Assembly (NCBI GenBank): GCA_002104945.1
Contig: MCFH01000034.1
Span: forward strand, 496,001-560,000
Reading direction: 5' to 3'
Origin: Piromyces finnis
Lineage: Eukaryota; Neocallimastigomycota; Neocallimastigomycetes; Neocallimastigales; Neocallimastigaceae
Length of the DNA stretch: 64,000 nucleotides
Below, piece by piece: positions 12,120-24,888 of the stretch. Position 1 is the first letter of the stretch, and each line of letters opens with the position of its first letter. Below the pieces are notes generated by a model. It saw nothing but the letters and a program-made list of their open reading frames with translations. It did not search any database and was not told where the DNA came from. The position numbers were made by a program, and so were the translations under genes.

Positions 12120-14123
12120 AATGGCTTATGATTTTAAATATATATATATATTTTTTTACCGCTAAAGTATTAATAAAAATTAAAATAAAAATAAATAATA
12201 AAAACTTTTATTTTCTGAATGAAAAAAACTTACATCACCAATTTCTCCATTAAACATTGTCATCGGAATTTTAATAGGAACTTTAATTGGATTCTTTGCA
12301 CCTGTATCGTATAATACATTAGTTTCATAAAAGTGTCTATCTATTTTTTTAATTTGATTGCTAGGTAAATTATTGTTATGTTTATTCATTGCCATTGCAA
12401 ATTCTTCAACTTCTACAAAACTTTCATTAAATAGCATTGGATCATCTGATGCTCTTAATATAATTTTTTCATTATATGATAATAAAGGCATTAATGAAAT
12501 ATCTAAACTATTCATTGATTTATATAATTTTTCTAAAATGGATATTTCTTGTTTTTCGAAATAACTATCAAGTGCCATAATAAGTAAAGGCTTTTTTTTT
12601 TTTTTTTAGAAAAAAAACGGATTTTTAGTATTTATTTTTTTTTTTTTTTTTTTTGTAAATCATAACTCAATTTGTATTACCTTAAATACATGTAACCATT
12701 TATGATGAGAGGAAATAGCAATTGCTTTAACTCTAGCACCTCTTCTAACACCGGGAATTTGTTTTGTTCTTACAAGATTTAATACATATAAAAGGTTTGT
12801 TTCATTGTTTATAGTTGGTAGTGGCTTATCCGGTATTTCAATATTATCTTTTTTTGGTTTTCATAAAATATTAATTTTTATTTAAAAAAAAAAGGGGATA
12901 ATATATATGAAAATAACTAATTACCTGGCATTATTGCAGAAGAAGACTTTTGATATAATAAACTTCTTAAAGTATTTAAAGCAAGTCTATAGTCATCTTC
13001 ACTTAAAAATTTAAAACCTTGATAATACGTTTATGTTTATTAAATTTAATAAATCTTAATATAGTGTAAAAATAACATTTATAGTAAAATTATTTTTAAA
13101 GTATATTATTTACCATATATTTTTGATTTTGTTACTAATTTTATACTTAGTGCATTAATATCTTCTTCAAAATCAATGATTATTTCAGGTGTACTTGATA
13201 TTATAAATTTTAAATTACAAATTTATTAATGGATATGAAAAAAAAAAAAAAAAAAACTAAAAATGAAATAGCAAAGTTTAAAATTTACATTTCACCAATT
13301 AATTTTAAGGTTTTGTTAATAAATAATATTTTATCTTGTAATAATTGAATGAAAATTTCATCATAATCAGCAATAGTTTTCCAAACACCTTTTAATTTTA
13401 AAATTAAATTTATATAATAATAATTATAAATAGATTTTTAAAAAAAAATAAATAAATAAATAAAATAATTAGAGAGATATGATTTTTTTATTTTATTTTT
13501 TGGTTTGCGTTTGTAAATGGATAAAGTGAAATGAAATGAATACCTTCATTGAAAAAATAACTATTTGTTGGAATTACTGGTTGAAATCTTTTAAAAGAAA
13601 TTTTGAGAGGTAAATTAATTTTTGAACATATATATATTGATATGTTTATTCAAATAATTATATTTATTGTTACTTTAAAAAACCATTTGATACAAATGCT
13701 TCTTGTTGTTCAGAATAATTATATGCTGACTTTTTATATTTTAAATAATAATATAAGTTTAATATAATTAACGATATCCAAAATATATCCAAAATATTTA
13801 ATAATTTTAAATAAAAAATATTAATTACATTTTCTACAATGTGTTGATTCAATATGAAAGATGTCCAATCTTCTTCTCTTAAATGAGCACCATCAGGTAA
13901 CATTAATTCTGCCAATTTACTATTAAAGAGTTTTATAATTTTTTTTTTTTTTAAAAAAATATATAAATATTTCTATAATTCAATAATATTAATATATATA
14001 TGTATGTATCTAAAATAGGTACTGTTCTTCAATTCCTGTTTTTTCTGGATATTGATGAGTTATCTGAGAACCCTTATCTATATCAAACTCGGCAACAAGT
14101 ATATGATTTACATGATTTTTCAT
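8147..14123 (-). CDS. Afi1/MesA-like DENN polarity protein
   Basis: Minus strand, 14 exons: 14023-14123, 13829-13919, 13674-13729, 13544-13587, 13289-13388, 13114-13193, 12925-13017, 12681-12847, 12234-12590, 11645-11928, 11286-11487, 10893-11168, 10178-10459, 8147-10042; all phases join, giving 1342 residues. The N-terminus ([14 protein letters not shown], then [14 protein letters not shown] at about 39-52) and the core ([17 protein letters not shown] about 407-423, then [18 protein letters not shown]) are characteristic of the fungal Afi1/SPA family with a DENN fold. Yeast Afi1 binds the Arf3 GTPase; Aspergillus MesA stabilises the polarity axis. The conserved part ends near residue 760. 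The remaining 580 residues are Ser/Asn-rich and disordered, with acidic patches and many possible phosphosites. The first ATG sits eight residues before the conserved strand. A role at polarised growth sites such as rhizoid tips is inferred. Several exons are under 60 nt. Confidence 0.88.
12067..12116. repeat. (ATT)n microsatellite in an Afi1-like gene intron
   Basis: About 15 uninterrupted ATT units lying between exons 9 and 10 of the Afi1-like gene. Simple trinucleotide repeat of the kind found in many spacers and introns here. Confidence 0.9.
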
Positions 14124-14461
14124 TTTCGTTGTTTATTTATTATATTAAATTATTATGCAAAAAGAGTTGTTTATATATGTATGTATGTATTTTATTAACC
14201 TTTGAACTAAATATAATTCAAATTTGAAAATAGATTATTTTTTTTTTTTCTTTCTCTCTAATTAAATTGATGTTTCGTTATTATTATTTTATTTTGCTTA
14301 ATTTAATTGTTATTGATTTTTTTTAATTATATTTTTTTTTTAATTATATTTTTTTCGAAAATAATTTAAATTTTAATAAAATATTAAATATACAAATATA
14401 AATTTTAATTTCAAATTATTATTTATTATTATTTATGTTTTAATTGATTTCGTTTTTCATG

Positions 14462-14493
<32 letters not shown>

Positions 14494-17400
14494 ATGTTGA
14501 AATTCAATTAAAAAAAAAAAAAAAAAAAATGCAAATCATTTGAAAATAAATTATTTTTTAAAAAAGACACTTTTTTTTTTTATTTTTTTATTTTTTTATT
14601 TTTATGGTGGTGGTGGTGGTGGTAGTAATTTTGTTGTTGTTGTTTTTTGTTGTTATTGCCAAATCCTAAAATTAAATTTGAATATTTAACTTTATTTATT
14701 ATAATTTTTACATTGAAACTTTTTTGGCATGTTTAATATACATTTAATAATAAAAGGTTATTTAATTAATAAATTAATCATTTCTATAGAAAATTAATAT
14801 TATTTTTAAATATTGGTTTGTGTAACTTTAATATATTTGAATGTAATACAAGAAATTTAATCTAAAAAATTGTACATAATCCTTTTATATTTAAATTAGT
14901 TAATCTATAAAGCATAACCCTTTAGCTAGACAAGAAGGAAAAGAAGAAGGAAAAGAAAATACATATACAAGGATTATTAAAAAAAGATTTATAAATAGTA
15001 TGATATTGTAGATATCTTTTTTAATTATAGGATGTTCTTTATTCTTTATTATGTATTATATTGAATAATGCAATGGATACAATTGATACTTTTATAAAGA
15101 ATTATTACTATTTTTATTATCCATCATAGTTTAATTCGTTTTATTTACAAAATTATACCCATCACCTTTTTTATTATACTATAATAAATAATTATAAAAA
15201 ATTTGCATTTACATAATTGAATAGATATAATTATTTAAATTATTACTATCTACTGAAATTGAAACTCATTGTTATAAATAATTTAATATACACAAACAAG
15301 TAATACAAAAAAAAGTTATATTATATATATAAAAAAAACTTTTTTTTTTTTTTTTTAATTTTTATTATTATTATTATTATTATTATTTTTGACACTTTAT
15401 TAATATTAAAATGTTTGGTAAACGATAATTTATAAATCATTGTTTGCTAAATCATAATTTATAAATCATTAGTGTTTATATTTGATATAATTATGTGCAA
15501 ATTATAATTTAAACTTATAAAAACTACATATAATTTTGTTTATTTAATTTATGGAAATTAAAGCGTTTAACTATTATAATTATTATTATTTTTTTAAATT
15601 AAATTATGTTACAGTTTTATTTTAATTTAGTTTGTTTTCGTTCAACTATGACTTATAATTTTATATTATATTAATGATTGTATATTCAGTTTAAAAATGA
15701 TAAACAACAACGGATTAAATATATTATAAATTTTTTAAAATTTACTTTATGGTTATTGTTATTGTTACATTTTAATCATTACAATTATTTATTTATAGTA
15801 AAAACCCTATTAAAAAACAATAAAATGTTACATTAAAGACGATAAATATAAAAAAAATACTTTTGTATCAAAAAGCTTATTCCTTCCCTTGTCTTAAAAA
15901 AGATCATTATAACACCATTTATATACATAACTATCTATTAAAAAAATATAATTATATTCAATGTATTCATGTAGAACTATTAAATATAATAAAGAAATAT
16001 AAAGTCAATATATTTACTAAAAAAAAAAAGAATCAGTTAATACTTTTTTTTTATTGAAACAATATTAATATTTAATAAACATTGAAACAAAAAACTATAA
16101 ATTAAAACAATTCCATTTGTTTGACACTAAATATATATAAAAAAAAATAACGTACTGACATTATATGAAAAATGAATAGATAAAGTAGAATTTAAATATA
16201 TAAATAAATTAAAATATTTAAAAATAAATAATAAAAATGTATCACAACAATTCAATAATTTTTTTTATTTCTTTTCAAGAGATAAATGAATGTTTTTTTT
16301 TTTTTTTTTAAAAAAAAGATTAAATTTGAAGATATTTTAATGCAAACTCATTAAAAAAATGAAATAAATATATTCTTCAATTTAAAATTATTAAGAAATA
16401 ATCATAAAACTATAAAATCATATTTATATAATAATTGAAATTATACTTTATTATTTTAAAATTAATATAGTTTAGATTTTGACTAATGGTAAATCTTTAT
16501 TGATAAAAGATACTATTGTTTTTTGTTACAGCAAACTACTTTTATTAATAAACCTAAATTAAATTTAATTAGTATTTAAATTGTTTTTTAAATAGATATA
16601 TTAAAATCCATTATTGAATAAATAATAAAAAAAAAAAAAACTTAAAAGAAATTTAATATGTAAAAAATAGTTAAACCTTAAGATTTGATATAATAACTAA
16701 TCATATGCATATCTCAAAAATAAATAAATCTATGAATACATTAAAAAAAATAAAAGAAATACCTAACAAGTTTCCTAACAAATTAAAATAAATAAGAACT
16801 TAAAAATTTAAGTGTTTTAGGAAATGATAAATCAAAAGTATGTATAATGAAAACTATTAATATTCATTAAAGATCAATTTTTTAATAAAATGTTATTTTT
16901 TATCTTTATTATTTTAAAATAGGAAAATAAAATTAAAAAAAAAAAAAAAAAAGAGAGAGAGAGGAAAAATTTCAAAATATTTCATTTTTTAAAATTTCTT
17001 TTTTAACATTATTTTTATTAATTATAATTATATATTATTATAAATTATTATATTGCTACATAATAAAATAGTGTAATTTTTTATTTTTCCAACAAATTTT
17101 AAAAGTTTTAGATGAAAATGAGATGAGTATATAATTGCTTATAAAAAAAAAAATAAAAACAATTAAATAAAAAAAACTTTTTAAGTTTTTACGATATTAC
17201 CAAATTCTATCGGAGATTTAAAAAATTTATAATCTAAATCAATATAGATTTATTTTAAAATATAATCCAATATATTGTTCAATATAATATCAAATTAATT
17301 AAATTAAAATATTTACTTTGAAAATTTAATTAATTTTAAAATTACTTTTTGATTATACATAAAAGTAATTAAAAAGTTTTTAATTATTAAAAAAAAAAAT

Positions 17401-18347
17401 AATAGTTATACTATTTTATTAATAAATAATCTTTTTTTTATAGACAACTTTTTTGTAATAGGTAATTTAATAATAATAGAATAATATATATTAATTGTAT
17501 TGAACTGTATTGTAATATTAATAATTGTTTTAATGATATAAAATTGTACAAACTTATAATAAAAGGTTGTTCAAAAGTGAAAGTAAATTAATAAAAATTT
17601 AAATTAAATTTTTGAAAAAAATTTTGAAAAAAAAAAAGTAAAAACTTATTTTTTATAATGATTATTTAAAATAATATTTAAAATAATATTTAAAATAGTA
17701 TTTAAAATAGTATTTAAAATAGTATTTAATTATATAAACAATTTTTAATAGAATTTTAATTTTAATTATTTAATTTATTATCATTTCTTATTCATCATTA
17801 TTTTTTTTTAATTTTATTAATTTTTTTTGGGTAATCTTCTTTTTTCTTTTTATTTTTCTTTTTTTATAAAAAATTATGTATTTTATATATTCATTAAAAG
17901 AAAAGAACAAATAAAACTATTTTACAATTAATATTAAATATATAAAGTGAAAATATAAATTATCATTTTTTTTATTATTGATTAAATATAGTTTAAAACT
18001 CAATATAATTTTATTTTTATCTATAACTTTTTTATTTTATTAAAAGGAAATATTTAATAGATAATATATATATACATAACAGCAATAACATTATTAATCA
18101 AATATGAAAATATTCTTTTAAAGCTTCAAAGTTATAATTTACAAAGTCATAAAGAAGAAATACTATTTAAATAAATAAAATACATAAACAACAATACTCA
18201 CAATACTATTTTTAAAAAAGATTATTAAATATTTTTATTTTTATAAAAGATATATTATTTTAAAGTCTGAAAAAAAAATAAAGGGAAATAAAAAAAAAAT
18301 TAAAATATTTTGTAATAATTAGTTATATCTATATCAAAAAAAAAAAG
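14124..18347. other. Long divergent intergenic region, no gene seen
   Basis: About 4.2 kb between the divergent starts of the Afi1-like gene (-) and the RRM-like gene (+). It is A/T-rich sequence with poly-T and poly-A runs, a short (GGT)n run at about 14605-14622, an (ATT)n run at about 15363-15385 and a 12-bp tandem repeat near 17.7 kb. I scanned both strands for tRNA-like blocks, conserved protein strings and spliced exons and found none. The short open frames present have random-looking composition. It holds the promoters of both flanking genes. Confidence 0.6.
17663..17730. repeat. 12-bp tandem repeat (ATTTAAAATAGT), about 5 copies
   Basis: The unit ATTTAAAATAGT and its variant with AATA in place of AGTA recur about five times without interruption. 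Non-coding, about 600 bases upstream of the RRM-like gene. Confidence 0.85.
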
Positions 18348-21300
18348 ATGTTAACTGCTAAAGAAAGCGTAAACACTTTTAAAAATTTAAATAAGAATTC
18401 AAGTGAAGCTATTCCAGAAGATACAACTAATAACGAAGTAATAGGAACATATTCTGATAATAACCAAAATGTCTATAGTTCCAATAATGAACCGATTTCA
18501 TCTATGATAAAACTTTCAAACTTTACAAAACAAATAAACTATAATGATTTGTTATTTACATTTAACCAATTTAAACTTGCTTCACAAGGAATACACATTC
18601 CAATTTGTTATGATAATCAAAGCAAACTTTTCAATATAGGTCATTGTTACAATATTGTATTTGTAGAATTTGTTGATGAAGAAGAAGCTTCTAAGGCTTA
18701 TAATAATAAAATTTTAAGAAATAAACTACGATTCTTTTATGGAGATGATCTTAATGTTGAATATGTTCATAGAAATGAATTAATACAACTTCTTTTACCA
18801 ACATATTTTTGTAGATATTCTGAATCCTTACAACAAAATATAGATTATGAATCATTAATACCTGATAATGAAAACGTCTTATTTATAGAATACAATGAAA
18901 TGGAAACTTTAACCAATATTTGTCAATCACCTGATGTAACTATCATAATTTTAAAATTAAGAAATTATTTTATAGTTTAATTCAATAATCATAATAATAA
19001 TGAAATATTACTTTACTTATCATTTAAAATATTTAAAATATTTTATGTTTTTTTTTTAATCATTTATAGATAAGAATAAAAAGTAGAAATAGATATGTTT
19101 ATTATATACTTTATTATATACATTTTCATTATTTTTTATTAAAAAATAAAATATATTAAATAGAAATAATAGCTTTCATCCATTTTTATTATTAAAATTT
19201 TATAATAGCTTTATTATCAATTAATTATTATTATTTTTAATTATATAAGAAATTTAAATTAAAAATTTTAAAGTATAAAATTTTAAATTTTAAATAATTA
19301 TTTATTAATTAAATTTTTTTTATTAATTTTATTATATTAAAAAGCTTTATTTAAACTTCAAAAGTGAGGAACGTCCATACAATTTTGTTATATCACTTTG
19401 CAAACACTACCCATGGTGTAAATCTAATAAAAATAATAACAATAAGATTTTCAACTTTTATAAAAGTAGGTTATCATAAATTCTTTTTATATATATAAAG
19501 ATTCTTTTGTGTGTGAGTGTGTGATATTAATTTTTTTTTTTATACCATAAATTTTTAATTTAGATATATTATTAATATTAAATCAACATATTGAAGAAAA
19601 AAAGTTCTCAAACAAATTAAATAAAGTATTACTTGCTAAAATGGTTAAAGTTGGTGTTGAATGTCCTGGATTTACAAACACTCAAAAACGTGCTATTATA
19701 AAAAAATATGTAAATATTAAAAATTTGTTAAAAAAAAAAAACAATTACAACAAATAAAATGATTCTATTTAATTTTTTTTAAAGATATGATGTTAATAAA
19801 TAACTATTTTAAATTATATAATAGGATAATGTTGATAATTATAAGGAAATAATGATAAAGAAAGATCCAACTGATCTTTCAAAGAAAAAATTATCAGACC
19901 AAACTAATACCACAACCACTCCGGTTAATACTATGGATGAAACATCAAATAATAATATTAATAATGATAGTTGTGGTAATAATCAAACTGAAGATGAATG
20001 TAAAAATAATGAATTCAATTTTACAAAGAATTCATTTAATCAAGAAAATGGATTAGCCATTGAATTAAGTGCTGATACAGAAGTTACTGTAAATATCAAA
20101 CATAATTTACAATTACAATAAAAAATAAATTTATTTTTTAATATTTTTTTTTTCTTTTCATTATCATTATTATATGGATTAATTAATTAACAGGATAATG
20201 AAGAAGATAACAACAATAATAACAACAACAATAACAATAGTAATGAATTAAATGCCGACAAATTAGAAACTAATAATGAAAACTGTCAAAATTTCAGTGA
20301 TCCACGTGGTAATCAAATTTTAGATTTGATTAATAAGAATCTTAGTAATTACCCAGGTTATGGATTTGCCATTCAACCAATTCCACCACCAACAGTAAAT
20401 GAATACTATAACATGTACAGAAATTATGATGGTTATAATTATTATGGATATGGTAATTATGATTACAATAATAACTATTCACGTGAAAAAACAGAAAATA
20501 ACATGAAATACGAAAATGATATTAATGATAACCACAACAATAATAACAACAATAGTAACAGTAAAACCAACAATAACAATAACAAGTTTAATCCAAAATC
20601 AACCCCATTATATAAGAAAGACAAGTTAGATGTAAATGACCTTAACAATAAATTTAAATCAAATGAAAAAGGAAATAGAGTAAAATAATCGTTTTTATAT
20701 ATATTTATTAAAAAATAATAAAAATATTTTTTATAGTCCATGTTAATATTAATAAATATGAATATATTATATATATATTTATATACGTTTAATTTTTGTT
20801 TTATATAGTCAAAAGTAAAAAATTATCCAGATGTTCCTATTCAACTAGCTAGAAGTATGGTAAATAAAACTCCAGATTGTAATGAATTATTTAGAGAATA
20901 TTGTGGAATATTAGAAAATTGGTATAGACAAAGACTATCGAGAGAAATAGAAACAAGGGTTGAACAGAAATTAAAGGATATGAAATATAATAGAACTCAC
21001 AGTGATAAAATAATAAGTTTATTAGAAAATCTTCAAATGGATTCATTATTTGATACTGAAGAAGATATTGAAACTAAATTATTTAAATTAGTTGCAGAAA
21101 TTTTGAGATTACAAGGTAAAGTAAAAAAAAAAGCACAAACAGCAACAATAAATTTTCTGTAAAATAATGTTTTATTTTTATAAAAATAAAAATAAAACTT
21201 TTTATCTTTTAATTTTATTATAATATTAATAAAACCATTTTTCTTCTTCCCCCCTTTTTATTTTGTATATTTTGAGTAGGTATTGAAAGAACTTACAATG

Positions 21301-22358
21301 ATTACAAGAGTAATTCAGTAGATAACTTTAAGAATCAAATCTGTAAATTAACGGAAAATATATCGAATATATATCAAATAATGAACATTGAAAAATCTCA
21401 AAAAGAATTAGTTAATTTAAGTAATCAACTTAATACCATTAATAAATTTGTTAAATATCCATCTGCTCGTGATAAGTATTCCGATTCAAATACTAATGCT
21501 GAAAATTTCCAAAATATATTATTAAATGCTTTTAACTGTAATGGTAATTCTATTAATGACAGTAATATAAGAAAATTCTGTGCTAAAAGAATGTATAATT
21601 CAAATAGTAATGATAATGCTAGTGTCAGTAGTTATACAAGTTCAAATAATAATGATAAAGATAGAAAAGGAAGAAATTCATTTAATATGAATCATCACCA
21701 TCATAATAATAAGCGATCCCCATTTTCTAATAATAGTAATAATAATAGTAATAATAACATTAATAGAAATTTTATGAGTAGAGATAATTCAATTGATTTA
21801 TTTAAAAATAACAAAAATCTTACTAAAGTTTTAATGGAAAACTTATCCTACAATTCACAAAATCAAAATCAAAATAATTATTACTCAGCGAAAAATACAA
21901 AGATTAGAAGCAATACTAATGGTAGTAATATTGTAAAGAATCAAGATAAAATGAATCAAAAATTAGGTCGTCAAACTAGCTTTGGCAATATGGTTAAAAA
22001 TAATTCTCATTTAAATAAAAACTTTTCAGCATGTTCAAGTAACGACACCATAATACAAGATAATACACAATTATTATATAACAGTAATGATACCTTAATT
22101 AATAATGAAGAAATTTCAAACACTAGTAATGACAACACTGTTTTAAGTCATTGTGAATCCATTGAATCTTGCACATCAAAAGAAACTTATGTAAATTGTC
22201 AAGAAAAAATAGATACATCAACAACAACAACATCATCATCAAAAACAACAACAAATTCAAATCATAAGGAACCAGTAGTAGAATCTTCAACGAATAATAT
22301 GATAAAGGGTATTGTTATTAATAATATAGAAACTAATGAAGTAACCAATGACAATTAA
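18348..22358 (+). CDS. Unrecognised Asn-rich protein with an RRM-like domain
   Basis: Exons 18348-18935, 19345-19465, 19564-19709, 19825-20088, 20194-20679, 20809-21115, 21280-22358; phases agree and give 996 residues. I do not recognise the family. Residues about 52-141 look like an RNA recognition motif, with an RNP2-like strand MIKLSN at 53-58 and an RNP1-like strand GHCYNIVFVEF at 98-108, so RNA binding is inferred. A second ordered region spans exons 2-3 (contains PYNFVISLCKHYPWCKS and ECPGFTNTQKRAIIKKY). A helical, charged region spans exon 6 and the start of exon 7 (FREYCGILENWYRQRLSREI and following). Between and after these are Asn/Tyr-rich and Asn/Ser-rich disordered stretches, including a short His run. 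The layout resembles RNA-binding scaffold proteins, but that is only an analogy. Exon junctions 1/2 and 4/5 are the least certain; their donors are the non-optimal gtaact and gtaaat. Confidence 0.65.
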
Positions 22359-22618
22359 TTATCATAACAACAATTTTATATATTTAATAATTTACATCAT
22401 GTAAAAAAAAAAAAGTTTTTTTTTTCTTTATTATATAAATAATTTATTTCATTTCCTTTATTATTATTTTTTTTCAATATTATTAAATATATTCTTTATT
22501 ATTCACAGATGATTATATAATAACTTTTTTTTTTATGATTAATTTCATTTCATTTATTATTTCGTTAGTTTAGGTTAATTTAGCATTTTTTTATTCATTA
22601 AAATTCTAATTGTTAATG

Positions 22619-22656
<38 letters not shown>

Positions 22657-23547
22657 GCTTTTTTTAAATGAATATTAATTATGTTTATTAGAAGCTTAAT
22701 TTTATTAACACATTAAAATTATTAATAGCGTTTATTAATATATATTTATTTTAATTAAAATATAACCTAGTTATTACATTATGTCAATTAATTAATTTTA
22801 TACCCTTTTAAATCTCTCATACTCTTATTTAATTTGTTTTAATTTCAATTTACTTAAAAACAAGATGAAAACCCCCCAAAAAATAATTAATATATATATA
22901 TATAAAACATAAACAACCAAAATTAATAAATAAAAAAATTTAAAAAAAAAAAAAGATAAAAGAAAGCCTTAACAACAAACAATTAATAATAATAATGATA
23001 ATAAATAAATATATTCATATAAATATGAAACTTTATAATCAAAACTATTTATTATAATATTATATAATATAATATATTTACAAAAATGCATATATATTTT
23101 ATCTTTTATATATATATAGTTATTATTTTACCTTTTTTTTTTTATTATTTTTGATTTTCAATGTACTATTGAATATAAAAAAGAATTATAATTAAATACT
23201 ATATATTAATTTAATTACATTATTTAATTTAACAAAAAAAAGGTATTTTAATTTACAAGAATTAATTAAAGTTTATTTTACTAATAGATATTTAACAAGT
23301 AGTATGTATAAAGGTATAAAGTAATTAATTTGGATAATATAAGAAACTATCTTTTTTTTTTCCCTTATTTAATATTTGTAAACTATAAATTATATTAATA
23401 ATAGATTAGGATATAAAATTAGGAAAAATATTATTAAATGCATGTAATAAATGTAAAATAATATAATTTATGATATTAAATGAAGTTAATTAGAATTTCA
23501 CAAATTTTATAAATTTTAAAATAGATATATGCTTTTTTTTTTTTTTT
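22359..23547. other. Convergent intergenic region
   Basis: About 1.2 kb between the 3' ends of the RRM-like gene (+) and the TMEM218-like gene (-). A/T-rich spacer with a perfect (AT)n run at about 22621-22652. No RNA gene, exon or mobile element is visible. Confidence 0.6.
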
Positions 23548-23921
23548 TTAAATTTCTTGATTTTTAGTCGCAGAGATAGATGTTAATAATAATAATTGGA
23601 AAATAAAGTAAAGACCAATAAGACATCCAATTGAAATTACTATAATAAAAATAATTCTCCTACTATAATACCTATCAATCTATTTATAATAAAAGAGATA
23701 TTATTAGTTTTAAAGTATTTATAAATATTATCTTTTTAAATTATTTTTATATATATGTGACATACAATATCATTTGAATTTGATTTTTCATTCTTATCAC
23801 TTATAGGTTTTGTGGGTATCGATATTAGAAAGAGAAATAATGTAATATAGAATATAGAAGTATATACTAATATATTACTTTTAATTTAAAGATTTAAAAT
23901 AGTTAGTTATTTTGATTTTCC

Positions 23922-23952
<31 letters not shown>

Positions 23953-24195
23953 CTTTAAATAATTTTTTTTTCTTTTGTTGTATTATAATGATTAAAAAAA
24001 TTGCATTTTTTACCTAAAATTATTAGAACATATGGTTAAAAGCCATATAGCTGCTATTATAAAAAATGAAATTGTTAATAGTAAGGTCCCCCATCCAACA
24101 CCAAAGGTAGGTGTTTTATATGTTTGTCCATAAACAAATTCTATTAATGATAATAAGACAGTAATTGGTATAACTCTCCTTTGATTAAATATCAT
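23548..24195 (-). CDS. TMEM218-like four-pass membrane protein (ciliary transition zone candidate)
   Basis: Minus strand, exons 24014-24195, 23766-23877, 23548-23679; phases join to give 141 residues. Four hydrophobic segments: an N-terminal signal-like one (about 8-23), then about 36-55, 62-80 and 105-130. The part after residue 31 follows the layout of metazoan TMEM218: a GVGWG entry into TM2, AAIWLLTIC at its end, a third TM followed by a proline and a short polar loop, then DIIDRYYSRR leading into the last TM. TMEM218 in animals is a small transition-zone protein linked to the MKS/Joubert ciliary module, so a role at the base of the zoospore flagellum is inferred. The extra N-terminal hydrophobic segment ending in VYG is not in the animal protein and could be a cleaved signal peptide. 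The acceptor of exon 2 was chosen because it alone keeps the frame open into exon 3. Similarity is from recognition, not a search. Confidence 0.6.
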
Positions 24196-24888
24196 TTTTT
24201 TTATTAATTCCGTGTGTATGAAAAAAGAAACAATTTTACATTGATTTATTCTAATTTTTGAAAAAAAATAAAGGATAAAAAAGAAATTAAAATTTTTATT
24301 TAGCGGAGTTCAACTATAAAAAAAAAAAAGTTACACTAATTTTTCATTTAATTTTTTTTTTTTAAAAGGTGTAATATCTTATTTCTATCTATTTAATGAT
24401 AGAATAATAATTGACAAAAAAATTAAACTTTTTTTATATAACATATAATATATTTATTATTTATTATATATACATTATTATTATCATTTGTAATACCAGT
24501 TATAGTATAATTAAGATATGATGGATACTAAAAATAATGTCATAATTTATATTTGTTTTAAATACATGATAGGGAAAAAAATATTTAGTAAATTACTGTT
24601 TTTTTTTTTTTTTTTTTTTTTTTTTCTTCTTCTTCTTCTTCTTCTAACTTTTGTTAACTTTTTATCAAATTATAACTATAATTATAATTATAATCATTGG
24701 ATTTTAAAAAATTATATAATATTTTTTTTCTTTAAAAAATATAATTGTAAATAAAAATCAAATAAAAACAAATAAACTAATAAAAAAAAAAGAATAAAAA
24801 AATTAAATAAATATACAATATATACTGTGCTATATATATAATGTACATTAATTTTTATATGTTAATCTACAAAATATTTGGTTTTTTT
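24196..24888. other. Intergenic region between two minus-strand genes
   Basis: About 0.7 kb between the start of the TMEM218-like gene and the stop of the casein kinase gene. Contains a pyrimidine-rich block with a long T run followed by (CTT)n at about 24600-24645. No exon or RNA gene seen; it must hold the 3' UTR of the kinase gene and the promoter of the TMEM218-like gene. Confidence 0.6.

Noticed and set aside
15863-16057. 64-codon open frame in the 14-18 kb spacer
   Set aside because: Composition follows the local A/T bias, no homologue recognised, no splice partners.
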